NCBI RefSeq assembly: GCF_037893015.1
Contig: NC_133658.1
Coordinates: 170,990,659 to 171,054,658 of the forward strand
Reading direction: 5' to 3'
Length of the DNA: 64,000 nucleotides
Source: Macrotis lagotis
Lineage: Eukaryota; Chordata; Mammalia; Peramelemorphia; Peramelidae
Below the pieces are notes generated by a model that saw only the letters and a program-made list of their open reading frames with translations, was not told where the DNA came from and ran no database searches. The number at the start of each line of letters is the position of its first letter. The stretch's first letter is position 1. Made by a program: the position numbers and the translations under genes. Shown piece after piece: positions 46,285-57,719 of this stretch.

Positions 46285-46309
46285 TTATCTCCTACTATTC
46301 TTGTGGAAA

Positions 46310-46577
46310 AGATGGAGAGATATATGGACTAGATCAGGGATTCTTAAATTTTTGTATCATGGATTTCTTTGACAGTCTAGAAAACCAATGTATGGTCCGC
46401 CTTATAGAATAATGTTTTTAAATGCAAAAAATTAGTCAAGTTACCAAAAAAACTCAACTGTGGTAAAATACAGTTTGCCCAGGGTCACACAGTATGACTC
46501 TGAGGTCAAATTTGAATTTAGGTTCTTATGATTCCAGGGCTGGTGCTCTGTCCATTCAGCCACCTAGCTGTTCCTTA
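46310..46577 (-). repeat. Old mammalian repeat and MIR-like fragment
   Basis: 46310-46470 (agaataatgtttttaaatgc) resembles an old repeat also at 6140-6200. 46475-46577 is an antisense MIR-like piece (gcccagggtcacacagta, attccagggctggtgctct). Confidence 0.6.
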
Positions 46578-46669
46578 TATATTAAAAAACAATTTCTGGA
46601 CTCCAAGTTAAGAATTTCTGGAAATGATGATAATACAGTTATCATCATCTACATTAGAACTATAGTTGA

Positions 46670-47016
46670 CTTGATGGACTCGCTCATTCCATCAGTGCAA
46701 CAATCAGGGACAATTTGGGGCTGTCTGTGATAGAGAATACCATCTGTATCCAGAGAAAGAACTGTGGAGTTTGAACAAAGACCAAGGACTATTACCTTCA
46801 ATTTAGGGGAAAAAAACCGTTATCTTATTATGTAATTTTCTATCTCTTATACCTTATTTTTCTTCCTTAAGGATATAATTTCTCTCTCATCACATTCAAC
46901 TTTTACCATTGATCTGTAAAGACTAACAGACTGCCTTCTGTGGGGGGTAGGGGGAGGGAAGCAAGAATAGGGGAAAAATTGTAAAACTCAAAATAAATAA
47001 AATCTTTCTTTTAAAA
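46670..47016 (+). repeat. L1 type-A 3' end
   Basis: ttgatggactcgctcattcc through aaactcaaaataaataaaat. Preceded by agaactatagttga (46656). Confidence 0.92.
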
Positions 47017-47030
47017 AACCATAGTTGAAC

Positions 47031-47199
47031 ATTCAATTTTGATCAATGTATAGCATGGAAACAATATAAAGATTATCAGATTGTCTTCTATGGGGGGAAG
47101 GGAGGGGGAAAACATTGTAAAATTCAAAAACTTACAAAAAATGATAGGTAGAAACTACTATTGTATGTAATTGAAAAACAAATAAAATATTAATAAAAA
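47031..47199 (+). repeat. L1 type-B 3' end at the same target
   Basis: attcaattttgatcaatgta through aatgataggtagaaactact. Bracketed by aaccatagttgaac (47017) and agaactatagttaa (about 47200). Confidence 0.9.
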
Positions 47200-47244
47200 A
47201 GAACTATAGTTAATTATATAGTCAGATTCAGAACTGGTTGAATG

Positions 47245-47640
47245 ACAACATTTAAAGAGTCAAAACCTCCTTGCTTCTCGTTGGTATTATTGCAATAATC
47301 CCCCCTCCTCATTCTCTCTACATCTCCTCTTTATAATGCTTCTGGCATGGATAGAGCACAGACCCTGGAGTCAAAAAGGACCTGAGTTTCAATCAGAACT
47401 TAGATACTTATTAGCTGTGTGATCCTGGGCAAGTCACTTAACACTGATTGCCTCCAAAAAATAAAAAATAAATAAATCTATCTTGCATATTAGTTGCCAA
47501 AATGATATTCCTGCTCCATTTCTTCTCTGCACAAGGACCTTCAATGTCTCCCTGTTATCTGAAGAATAAAATACAAATTTCTCTGTTATCCAAAGCTCTT
47601 GACAATATGGTTTCCATTTCATTGCAGACTAATTCCTAGG
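47245..47640 (+). repeat. L2 fragment split by a SINE
   Basis: 47480-47640: gttgccaaaatgatattcct, gaccttcaatgtctccctgt, ttatccaaagctcttgacaa. A CORE-SINE lies at 47343-47479. Confidence 0.7.
47343..47479 (+). repeat. CORE-SINE, truncated head
   Basis: tggatagagcacagaccctg through gtgatcctgggcaagtcact, ending in an aaataaa-type tail. Confidence 0.85.
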
Positions 47641-47970
47641 TTTTTGACACACCCATCATCAGTGATTGGTCATGGCAGGGATGGTGCTTCTTTATAAGGA
47701 ATGTTCTGGATGATAGTTGTAGGTTCTTTATAAGGGATGTTCTGGATGATGGATATGGGGCCTGGACTAGAAGTTGGGTTGAGAATGATGGAGAGAGGGC
47801 AAGGAAGGTCTGGCTCTACCTGAGGTTCTTGAGATGTCTTCCCCAAGGTCTGAGGAGAGATGATGGTGGTGGTTCTGAATTTGACTTTAATTCTTGGAAA
47901 ACTTTAGAACTAGGCATTAAATAAGTGGTAAGTGAACTCCTAGGAAATAAAATGACATATATATAGCACC
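47641..47970. other. No named feature; short tandem duplication
   Basis: ttctttataaggaatgttct (47689) and ttctttataagggatgttct (47723) with following ggatgat are a diverged 34-base tandem repeat. Otherwise unassigned. Confidence 0.5.
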
Positions 47971-47976
47971 CATTCT

Positions 47977-48195
47977 GGGGCAGCTAGGTGGCACAGTGGA
48001 TAAAGTGCTTCCTGAGTTCAAATATCAGATACTTACTGGCTATGTGACCTGGGCAAGTCACTTAACCCTATTTACCTCAGTTTCCTCATTTGTAAAATGA
48101 AGGGGAGAAGGCAATGGCAAACAATCCAGCATTTCTGCCAAGAAAACCTCAAATGGGGTCACAAAGAGTTAGACATGACTGAAAAACAACCAAAC
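47977..48195 (+). repeat. MAR1-like SINE
   Basis: Clear full order: gggcagctaggtggcacagt, tatgtgacctgggcaagtca, cctcagtttcctcatttgta, ccaagaaaacctcaaatggg, gagttagacatgactg. Confidence 0.9.
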
Positions 48196-49140
48196 AGCTT
48201 AATATATGCATATCTGATAAGCCTCCATTAGGTAACTTATTTTGGGTTTTGGGCAGGAGTGTGCTAGAACAAGCTTAAACTAGGTTTCAGTAGAAACATT
48301 TATACCTTGGAAATCAGTAAATACTACAAATCAAGGCTTGACTTATTCAGAATCTGGTTTTTTTGGGACAGTGTTTAAAATGCAGATTACACTTAACAGG
48401 TATAGTCCCCATCCACCCATCTACCCAAAGCCAGATGTTAAACATTTTCCAGCTCACCTCTGTTGCTGGGTTCTTTGAGGGTGTGTACTTCTTAGACTAT
48501 AGCTCAACAGTTCCTAAGGTGTGCTTCCATTAATAATCAGCCAGTAGATACAATTTGCTCTAAAATGAGATTAATACATCAGAATATTTAGTGAGATGTC
48601 ATGGAACTATAAGAAAAGGGGCTCCACATAGTTTGGGGTCTTCTCCCACAAATATGCATAGCATCCAGACAGGGGAAGAGTGGGCTCTAAAATAGTAGGA
48701 TGGACACAGATAGCCAAAGGAACATACAAAAGTGCTGCCGGGCCTTCAAGGCCTTTCTTTCCTGTTGAGTCTTTATGCTGCTTCCTTCTTAATTGCCAGG
48801 CCTCTCCCATTGAGATCATAGCTAATTTTCTTTTCTGCTGAAAAAGTTCCACTCCTTGAAGCCATTTCAATACTGTCTCTCTATGTTCACATCTGTCTGA
48901 AAAGCATACCTCTGCTTACTTCTGACTCTTGCCTGAATTCTATATTAGAAAGGAATTGAATGAAGTTTTGAATGGGATATGTTCTTTAGGATAAGTATAT
49001 CTACTATCAAGAGGTGATGAAGGGTAAACAAATGTTATGCCAAGAGGTAAAGAACTGAATACTTCCCCAATTTCTAATTCTTCTCTGTCTCCAAATCTGA
49101 TTGGAAGGCTTAACTATTTAAAGCCTCCTCTTTAGAAACC
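48196..49140. other. No feature recognised
   Basis: About 0.95 kb of apparently unique sequence. An 87-codon minus-strand open frame at 48607-48870 resembles nothing I know. Confidence 0.35.
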
Positions 49141-49142
49141 TT

Positions 49143-49388
49143 TTAGGACAGCTAGGTGACCCAGGGGCTAGAGTGCTAGGTCTGGAGTTAGGAATACCCT
49201 TCTTAAAAGAGTTCAAATCTTGTCTTAGAATCTTACTAGCTATGTTACCCAGGGCAATTCACATAATCCTGTTTGCCTCAATTTTCTCCTCTGTACATGA
49301 ACTGGAGACAGACATGGTAAACCAGTACAGTATTTTTTCCCAAGAAAACACTAAATCAGGTCATGAGAGTCTAAAATGACTAAACAAC
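49143..49388 (+). repeat. MAR1-like SINE
   Basis: gacagctaggtgacccaggg, tgtttgcctcaattttctcc, cccaagaaaacactaaatca. Confidence 0.82.
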
Positions 49389-49589
49389 AAAGAACCCCTT
49401 GATGAATCACCAATATTGTCTGCCTTTCCAATGACCAGACTTCCTTTAATTCCATCAAAGAAAGGTATTTACATTAGCAACAATCCAACAAGAACATCAA
49501 TACCTTGTTTGCTCCTTCCTTTCTATAAGTATACCATTCAGTTGGGGGGATGGAGTGGGGAAAACAATCTTTCTCTACATGATAAGAAA

Positions 49590-50265
49590 CTGTAAGGATG
49601 AATTTATCAATAAGAATAAGTCAGACAAACCTCATTTCTGTTTTTGATGTGGATTGTTCTTGGACAGTCATTTTAGTCCTGTCTGACTCTTTTTTGACCT
49701 CATTTTGGGGTTTCCTTGGTGAAGATACTGGAGTAATTTGCCATTTCCTTCTTCAACTCATTTTACAGATGAAGAAAATGAGGTGAATGGGATTAAGTGA
49801 CTTGCCCAGGGTCATTCAGCTAATGTATGAAACATTATAGCCTCATTAAGAGAATTCCTGCCACCCATCTGCCCTAATGATGCAGATATTGCTTTTTAAG
49901 TAAATGCAATAAATTATCTTTTGCTCTTCTTGTGAAAAGGATAAGAGAGGATAAATAAATGACATACATTTGGATGTATTTGAATCTGGCTGAATGGCAG
50001 GAATTTAAATATAATTCATTAGTGGTTTATTATCAGGACTTGGCAGGAGTGCCCCAGGGATATGTACTAGGTTCTATAAGCTTTAACATTTTTTTTTATC
50101 TATGACTTGTATAAATACACAGATTCCTTGCTCATCAAATTGGAAGGTGACACAAAGCTGGGAGAAATAGCTAATAGAGTGATTGACAGTCAGATCATAG
50201 GCTAGAATATTGGGTTGAATCTAATAAGATGAAATTAAATAGGGATAAATGCAAGGTCAGACTTT
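49590..50265 (+). repeat. CR1/L3-type LINE remnant split by a MAR1-like SINE
   Basis: gaataagtcagacaaacctc at the left. On the right agtgccccagggatatgtac (the VPQG RT motif), gaaggtgacacaaagctggg and aataagatgaaattaaatag. The SINE at 49658-49875 is antisense. Confidence 0.8.
49658..49875 (-). repeat. MAR1-like SINE
   Basis: gtctgactcttttttgacct, gtgaagatactggagtaatt, gcccagggtcattcagctaa. Confidence 0.85.
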
Positions 50266-50274
50266 GGAGAGGAT

Positions 50275-50395
50275 GGAGAGGAAAATGAGCAGAACTCAGA
50301 ACAATGTAAAGATAAGCAACTTTGAAAAATTTAGGAATTCTGATCAACACAATTCCAGAGGACTCAAGATGAAACAGTGGCTTCAGAAGACAGAA
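50275..50395 (+). repeat. Short L1 fragment
   Basis: aaatgagcagaactcagaac and attccagaggactcaagatg, ORF2 end / 3' UTR text. Confidence 0.6.
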
Positions 50396-50397
50396 TC

Positions 50398-50461
50398 ACA
50401 CATACAAACACACACACACAGACACACAGACACACACACACACAGACACACACACACACAG

Positions 50462-50521
<60 letters not shown>
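50398..50521. repeat. (CA)n microsatellite with cacacaga variants
   Basis: About 120 bases: interrupted cacacaga units, then a pure CA run of about 50 bases. The His-Thr-rich open frame here is an artefact. Confidence 0.95.
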
Positions 50522-50522
<1 letters not shown>

Positions 50523-50632
50523 TTTATGAAGGACTAATAGAAATCTAATGCCAAGAACACTGGTCTTATATACCTGGCAGAATGGTGGAGAGGATCAAGT
50601 GAGGTTTATATCTGTTAAAAAGGAATAGCATG

Positions 50633-50789
50633 GGGCAGCTAGGTGGCACAGTGGATAAAGCACCAGCCCTGAAGTCAGGAGTACCTGGGTTCAAATCCAG
50701 TCTCAGACACTTAATAATTACCTAGCTGTGTGGCCTTGGGCAAGCCACTTAACCCCATTTGCCTTGCCAAAAAAAAAAAAACCTAAAAA
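50633..50789 (+). repeat. CORE-SINE
   Basis: Near-consensus sense copy. Flanks aaaaaggaatagcat (50618) and aaaaaggcatagcat (50790). Confidence 0.94.
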
Positions 50790-50804
50790 AAAAAGGCATA
50801 GCAT

Positions 50805-51510
50805 AATGTCTGCCACTTAGTAGGGGGCTATTTAAATGCTTATTTCCTTCCCTTCATATGAAGGAGGGGATTAGTTTTGCTCTGCTTGACACAAAGGGAA
50901 GAATTAGTAATAACCTGTGGAAGTTGCAAAGAGGAAAATTTAGGCTTAATGACAGGCAAAACTTCCCAAGAACAAGAGTTCTCCCAAAGTAGAACTGCCT
51001 GCTTCTAGAGCAAAGGCCATATGACAATATGTTGATACAGTGAAGATTTTTGTTAGTCTCTTTGGTGTTTTCCAATCAGGAGGTTTTCTAATTCTGTTTC
51101 CACAATCTTATGTGCCACTGCCCTAGAATATCATTTTCTGGGCTTGATAACTTGGACACATAGGATGGCTAGATTGTCTTACCATCTAAGTAACCTTGGT
51201 TTTCCCACTGCAACTAACTTGTTCTGTTCTTCCCAGGCCAAAGCTTGTTCTTCTTGGCAAGGAAAACTGACACAAAATAAAAATTTCAGTAAGTCAGTCT
51301 TCTCTCCATCAATGCTTGTCATTATGCTAACCACCCAAGCAGCATTCCTAGCCGTTCTTTAATTCTCCTCTTGTCCCAGAAGTTGAAGGAGATTGTTGGC
51401 TCCTATCACCCTCACCTTGATTTTATTTTGGGGATATATAGTCCCTGAATGTATTTCCTATCTAGATACATAAAGACACATGTTAAAAAAAAATTCCTCA
51501 GATCTTATCC
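50805..51510. other. No feature recognised
   Basis: Unassigned 0.7 kb; short open frames only. Confidence 0.35.
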
Positions 51511-51524
51511 AAGAAATCAATGGA

Positions 51525-51674
51525 GGGGGGCGGCTAGGTGGGGTAGTGGATAAAGCACGGGCCTTGGAGTCAGGAGTACCTGGGTTCAAATCCGGTCTCA
51601 GACACTTAATAATTACCTAGCTGTGTGGCCTTGGGCAAGCCACTTAACCCCATCTGCCTTGCAAAAAAAAAAAA
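51525..51674 (+). repeat. CORE-SINE with 14-bp TSD
   Basis: Near-consensus sense copy. Target duplication aagaaatcaatgga at 51511-51524 and 51675-51688. Confidence 0.95.
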
Positions 51675-51720
51675 AAGAAATCAATGGAAGCCAAAAATTC
51701 CTGGTAAAGGAGAGTCTTTT

Positions 51721-52625
51721 AAAAATATTTTATTTGTGGGGTGGCTAGGTGGTGCAGTGGATAGATTCCTGGAGTCAGGAATACCTGAGTTCAAATGTGA
51801 CCTCAGACACTTAATTACCTAGCTGTGTGGCCTTAGGCAAGCCACTTACTTAACCCCTTTGCCTTGCAAAAAAAAACTAAAAAAAATTTTATTTGTTTTA
51901 CAATTACATGCAATAGTAGTTTCTACCTATCAATTTATGTAAGGTTTTGAATTTTTCAATTTTTCTCCCACCCTCTTTCCCTTCCCCCAACCCCCCACAG
52001 AAGGTAGTCTGATAATCTTTACATTATTTCCATGCTATACATTGACTGAAATTGAATGTGTTGAGAGAGAAATCATATCCTTGAGGAGAAAATAAAATAT
52101 CAGAGATAGCAAAATTTTGTTGAACATGAGACATTTAAAAAAAAATGAAAACTTTGGTTTTTGTTTAAATTCCACAATTCTTTTTTCTAGATACAGATGG
52201 TATTCTCTGTTGCAGGTACTCTAAAATCATCCCTGGTTATTGAACAAGACTATTAAGGTTGATTATTACCCCCATGATGCTGTTAGGGTGCACAGTGTTC
52301 CTCTGGTTCTGCTCATCTCACTCAGCATCAGTTCATGCAAATCCCTCCAGGGTTCTCTGAATTCCCATCCCTCCTGGTTTCTAATAGAACAATAGTGTTA
52401 CATAATGTACATATACCACAATTTGTTCAGCCATTCCTCAATTGAAGAACATTTACTTGATTTCCAATTCTTTGCTCCCACAAACAGGGCTGCTATGAAT
52501 ATTTTTGTACAAATGATGTTTTTACCCCTTTTCATGATCTTTTTAGTGTATAGACCCAGTAGTGGTATTGTTGGATCAAAGGGTATGCACATTTTTATTG
52601 CCCTTTGGGCATAATTCCAAATTGC
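51721..52625 (-). repeat. 5'-truncated L1 type B, carrying a SINE
   Basis: Antisense 3' UTR (aatagtagtttctacctatc) and ORF2 C-terminal end (tggatcaaagggtatgcaca). The minus-strand open frame 52398-52661 keeps IPFDPTIPLLGLY. Target duplication aggagagtcttt at 51708 and 52626. Confidence 0.94.
51738..51886 (+). repeat. CORE-SINE nested in type-B L1
   Basis: Sense copy shortened in the head (gtggatagattcctggagt). Flanks attttatttgt on both sides. Confidence 0.93.
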
Positions 52626-52639
52626 AGGAGAGTCTTTAT

Positions 52640-53100
52640 CCACAGAAAATAGATAATGCAAAGAATGCTTGGGAGTCCATATACAAAATCAGAAAAAAAT
52701 AAGGAGCTCATAACAACCTATTATAAATCAGTCCAATTCTCTTCCGCCTGGGACATTTACATTTATTTTTTTCCCAATGATCCTTTTTATTATGAAATTA
52801 AAAGTCACTAATGCAAACAATTATTTCAAAATATGAACAAAAAGTATCACTTATTGATCTATATACCAGTTCCATACATTTTAAAGAGCATATTTAATTT
52901 GACAAAGTAGTATCAAAATTGCCCTTTCTATCTGTTCTTCTGAGTACTTTTAAAATATCTTACAGATGCTCTTGGGGTTTTTTTTAATTTCTATCACTAC
53001 TCACTAATTCACTCCACCCCTACCCCTGTCTCTATAATAGGCAGCTAGTCAAGCAAAATAAATCAACCTATTGGTCACATTTGAAAATGTATATTCATAT
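52640..53100. other. No feature recognised
   Basis: AT-rich, unassigned. Confidence 0.35.
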
Positions 53101-53104
53101 CTTA

Positions 53105-53745
53105 TCATATCTAAAAATGCTTTAGATTACTATTGATTAGAGAAATGCAAATGATAGTAAATCTGAGGTACTACCTCACATCTATCTGGCTAATATGACA
53201 GAAAAGGAAAATGATCATTGTTGGAAATGTGGGAAAATTGTGACTCTAGTGCATTGTTGGAGCAGTTGTGAACTCATCCAACCATTCTGAAGAGCAATTT
53301 GCAACTGACTAAAAGGCAATAAAACTGTGCAGACCCTTTGATCCAGGAATACCACTACTGGGTCTATGTCCCAAAGAGATCATAAAAAAAGAAAAAGGAC
53401 CCACATGAACTAAAAAATATTTATAGCAGCTCTTTTTGTAGTGGTAAAGAATTGGAAATTGAAGGGATGCCCATTGATTGGGGTAAAATTGAATAAATTG
53501 TAGTATAGAATGTAGTGGAATACTATTGTTCTATAGGAAATGATGAGTAGACACATTTCAGAAAAACCTGGACTTACATGAACTGATGCTGAGTGAAGTG
53601 AGCAAATTGTACACAATAAATAACAGTAACATTGTACAATGATCATCTATAATCAACTTAGAGCTTGTCAATAATATAATGATCCAAGACAATTCCAAAA
53701 GACTCAGGATAGAAAATGGCATCCACATCCTGAAAAAGATGATGT
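53105..53745 (+). repeat. L1 ORF2 C-terminal end, type-C lineage
   Basis: ctactattgattagagaaat-like start, gcattgttggagcagttgtg, accctttgatccaggaatac, gatccaagacaattccaaaa. No long open frame. Confidence 0.88.
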
Positions 53746-53747
53746 TT

Positions 53748-53975
53748 GTCACTCATTCTCGAAAAAGACCATGACTTCAGGAAGTTACTGTGTTACTGTT
53801 CCAAACAAGAGTATTGAATTTAAGTGAGGGGGTGCTTTGCTAAGCTATCGACTTCACTTTCTCTTCCAGAACCATGTGGATCCAGTGGCCAGATGTGAAT
53901 CAGGATGGCTGGAGATGATCCTAGATGTGAGGCAATCAATTGGGTTAAAAGTGACTTGCCCTTTTGGCTTGAATC
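53748..53975 (+). repeat. Unnamed dispersed repeat, copy 1
   Basis: cattctcgaaaaagaccatg, tgtggatccagtggccagat, caggatggctggagatgatc, atgtgaggcaatcaa. Matches 56544-56757 over about 210 bases. I do not recall its family name. Confidence 0.75.
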
Positions 53976-54349
53976 CACCCCACAGAAACCTTTCTGTGAC
54001 TTCTCTGGAAATCAATCCATTTACGGTTCTTGGAGAAGTAACCCTTCTCCCTTTCCAGTAAGGTGCACTTGAACCAAATCACTCATTTTAATAACAGAGT
54101 GCATAGTATAAGAAATTTTGCTACTTTATATCCTGACTTAAGTCAATTAGTGATGCTTCTTCTAGTTTCAGTAATTCTTCAAGCTTCTTCTTGCCACAGT
54201 ACATATTTTTTTTTCAATCTCTCACTAGAGCCACAAGCTTGATCTTTTCAAAGAAAGGCTTTTTTAGGAAATTCCTCCTCTCTTAGGAAATTCCTCCTCT
54301 CTTGATAGAAGAATCTTAAAATAGTTCCCTCTTTCCCCAATCCAATCTT

Positions 54350-54650
54350 CCATCTTCTGCCTTTTTAGCCCAGCCCTCAGCATGCTCAATGGTTTTCTAT
54401 CCATCATGCCTGGAATACTCTCTCTCTCTTCATCTCTGCTTCCTAACTTACCTGATTTCCTTCAAGTCCCAGTTAAAATCCCACCATCTACAGGAAGTTT
54501 TTTTTTTTACCAATCTCTGAATTCCAGTGCATTTCATTCTGTTAATTATTTCCTAGTTACTGTACATATAGCTTGCTTTGTAGGTATTTGTTTGCCTGTT
54601 GTCTCCTGATTGTGTTGCCTGATTGTGAGATCTCTAAACTCAAATTTATA
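54350..54650 (+). repeat. L2 3' region
   Basis: ccatcatgcctggaatactc, gatttccttcaagtcccagt, ccatctacaggaag. Confidence 0.75.
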
Positions 54651-54756
54651 TTTACTTGTATGGAAGCATATTAAAGACCTTTTTAGTAAAACAGAAAATT
54701 TTAAGAAATAATATTCTCCTCTAACCCCTTTTCAGAATCTTTTATAAATGTTCTTT

Positions 54757-54978
54757 GGACCCCCATTGCTTTGCAAAAAAAAAAAAAAAGAATGATCCAG
54801 GCAAGATGTGATAAGAGGTAGCTAGGTAATACAGTGGATAGAGCACCCACCCTGGAATCAGGAGGATCTGAGTTCAAATCTGACATTAGACATTTAATAA
54901 TTACCTAACAGTGTGACCTTGGGCAAATCACTTAACCCCATTGCCATAAATAAATAAAAAAAAAAGTTTTAAAAAGGA
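54757..54978 (+). repeat. CORE-SINE tail followed by a second, older CORE-SINE
   Basis: 54757-54789 is only cccattgctttgc plus an A-run (extreme 5' truncation or a deletion). 54815-54978 is a diverged copy ending cataaataaataaaa. Confidence 0.82.
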
Positions 54979-54989
54979 AAAAAATCCTT

Positions 54990-55599
54990 TTGGGGCTTAA
55001 AAAAAAAAGCTTTTCTTAAAGAAGTGGATTGAGGGTAGTACCAAACTTTTAACAAAGAATAACTCTTGATCCTGTTTACATCATTGCTGGTTATTAACTC
55101 AATTCTGGGCTGTACACTTTTCACTTTGCATAGCTGAAGTGATTGGTGGGGCTAGCATCCACCCTTTTCTATTGAGAAAGGTTTAAGCTATCCTAGGAAG
55201 GAAGAAGTTACTTTATTTAACTACAAGAATAGAGGGAGTGTTCCAGTAGGAATGGGATAGTCACTTCATGATTTGCTTGCTCAATTCTGAAATTGTTAAC
55301 CCAATGTATTTTTCAGGACTCTTTTCTTTGTTCAAAGTTTCTACTTGGAATCTTTTTGGGGCAAGGAGCTATGTGGGAGGGTATGGAGAGGTGGGTAGGT
55401 AGAGTTATGCCAGGTTGGTCATCTTTCTCTCCAAGCTAGAAATTACTTGGATAAAAATTAATGTTAAAAATTGTTTTTGGAAGATTTGATCCTGAATCAC
55501 AATATTAATATTTCTTTTTGACATAGATGAGTAATGTCTGCCTCTCTGAAAGCTTAAGTGACTTCAACTGAGGATGAGTGTAGACTGGGGAAAATCAGT
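54990..55599. other. No feature recognised
   Basis: Unassigned. Confidence 0.35.
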
Positions 55600-55948
55600 C
55601 AACTGACTAAGCATTGTGCAATAAACTGAAAAGATAAAGGCAAGACTCTTGAGCAGCTCATAGCCTGGTGGAGGAAACAACTAGTAAACATTAATGGACA
55701 AACAAGATAAATGCAGGGTGAATTGGAGATAATCCATAGGGAGAAAGCATTAAAGGGGATAGGAAATGCTTCTTATAGAAGGTGAGATTTTAGTTGAGAC
55801 TTGAAGAAAGGGAGGGTAGTTAGGAGGAAGAGATGAGGAAGAATTCCAGGCATAGGGAATAGCCAGTGAAAGTTGCCAGAGAAGCAATGTGTAGCAGAGA
55901 TTCAGTGTGGTTGGACTGCAGAGTATATAAGGGTATAAGAAAATAAGG

Positions 55949-56098
55949 GGTGGCTAGTTGCTGCAGTGGATAGAACTGGCCCTGGAATCAGGAGTACCTG
56001 AGCTTAAATCTGGCCTCAGACACATAATAATTAACTAGCTGTGTGGCCTTGGGTAAGCCACTTAACCCCATCTGCCTTGCAAAAACCTAAAAAAAAAA
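55949..56098 (+). repeat. CORE-SINE
   Basis: Sense copy ending cctaaaaaaaa, inside L2. Confidence 0.93.
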
Positions 56099-56162
56099 AA
56101 GAAAGAAAAGAAAGAGAGTGGGGGCAAGTTAGGAGGATCTTACAGATGTTAAGGAACCACTG

Positions 56163-56252
56163 ATTTTTTTTTATTTTTAAAGATTTTATTTGAGTTTTGA
56201 GTTTTATAATTTTTCTTCCAGTCTTACTTCCCTCCCTCCCACACCCCACCCC
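56163..56252 (-). repeat. 90-bp L1 type-A insertion
   Basis: T-rich start, ttgagttttataatttttct and cccacaccccacccctc. Flanks aggaaccactga (56151) and agaaccactga (56254). Confidence 0.85.
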
Positions 56253-56543
56253 TCAAGAACCACTGAAATTTGAGGAGGAAAGTAATAGGGTCAGATCTGA
56301 GCTTTAGGAAAATCACTTTGACATAGCCTGCTGGTTGGTCCATTTAACTATGGAAAAAATATAGGCATGAAATGATAAAGCCTGCACCAGGGTGGAGGCC
56401 AAGTCAGAAGAGAGAAGGGGACATAGATAAGGGATATGTACAATAGAGATCTATGGACTGACCCTGGCAATAGATTAGATAAGGGGGAGGGTGGGAGGAG
56501 GCAGTGAGAGAAAAGAGAAGAAAGGCATGGGAGGATGTACTAG

Positions 56544-56757
56544 GAAAGAGCAATTGTTGTTGGTCCTTTGTTCTCTAAGAAGACCATGATACCAGGGAGG
56601 TGATGCCATGACAAGCATGTGAATTGGATTTGGGTGAGGAAGTGCTGTCACTAGCCTCACTTTATCCTCCAGAGTCATCTGGTTCCAGTGGCCTGATATG
56701 AACAGGACAACTGGAGATGGCTCTAGGTGCTAGGCAATCAGGGGTGAAGTGACAATT
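56544..56757 (+). repeat. Unnamed dispersed repeat, copy 2
   Basis: ttgttctctaagaagaccat, ctggttccagtggcctgata, caactggagatggctctagg. Same family as 53748-53975. Confidence 0.75.
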
Positions 56758-56984
56758 GGAGACTGAAGGTCAAAGAAGAGGTTAGGGCTAGATAAGTAGA
56801 TTTGAAAATCAATAGCAATAAAGATGATAATTGAATGCACTGGCACTGATGAGATCATCAGATGAAAGCATCCAGTTCCTTCTGGGGGCACCAATGAAAC
56901 TCAGTTTCAGGCATAGAAACTTAACCCTTTCCATAAAGTACCAATGCTTATTTCCATAATTTCTATAGGAAGGATTTTTTAAAA

Positions 56985-57465
56985 AAATATTTTATTTCTT
57001 TTTCCAATTACATGCAATGGTACTTTTTACCAATCTCTTTTTTGGCAAGTTTGAATTTTACATTTTTCTCCCTCCCCTTGACAGAAAACAATTTGATATA
57101 GGCTCTACATTTATAGCAATGCAAAACAATAGATCCATTTTGATCATGTTGTGAGAGAAGAATCAAATCCAAGCAGAAGAAAAGATTAGAGAGGAAAAAA
57201 TGACATAATACATAAAACTTTTTAAAAAATTGAAGATAATAAACTTTTGGTTTTCATTTAAACTCCACAGTTTAAATATGTGGATATGGATGGTATTTTC
57301 CATCCTTAGTCTTTTAAAATAGTCTTTGATTATTGTACTGCTGCAATGAAAAAGTCCACCATAGCTGATTATCATCCTTTGTGTATACAGTATTCTTCTG
57401 GTTCTGCTCATTTCATTCTGCATCAATTCCTGCAAGTCTTTCTAGACTTTTCTGAAATTCCATAT
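56985..57465 (-). repeat. L1 type-C 3' end
   Basis: caattacatgcaatggtact, gatcatgttgtgagagaaga, attcttctggttctgctcat, ttctagacttttctgaaatt. Confidence 0.9.
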
Positions 57466-57540
57466 TTTCAGAGATATTTTCAAAAGCACAAAGTCTCATC
57501 ATCCTGTATGTCATTCCCCTTGCTTGAAAAACTCACCGCT

Positions 57541-57698
57541 GGGGGCAGCTAGGTGGTAGCAGATAGGTGGTAGGGTGGATAGAGTACTGGCTCTGGAGTC
57601 AGAAGGACCTGAGTTCAAATTGGGTCTCAGATGCTTAATAATTACCTAGCTGTGTGATATTGGGCAAGTCAGCTGACCCCACTGCCTTACAAAAAAGA
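57541..57698 (+). repeat. CORE-SINE with duplicated head
   Basis: gcagctaggtggtagcagataggtggtagg shows a head duplication (given here only as the key motif aggtggtag twice). Flanks gaaaaactc on both sides. Confidence 0.9.
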
Positions 57699-57719
57699 AA
57701 AACTCCCCCCCAATTTTTT

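Larger units (their letters stand above)
55600..56870 (-). repeat. L2 remnant with three insertions
   Basis: Antisense L2: gactcttgagcagctcatag, aattccaggcatagggaata, tcagatctgagctttaggaa, cctgcaccagggtggaggc, gatgataattgaatgcactg. Interrupted at 55949-56098, 56163-56252 and 56544-56757. Confidence 0.85.

Noticed and set aside
50249..50548. 99-codon open frame with His-Thr repeats
   Set aside because: Encoded by the (CA)n microsatellite.
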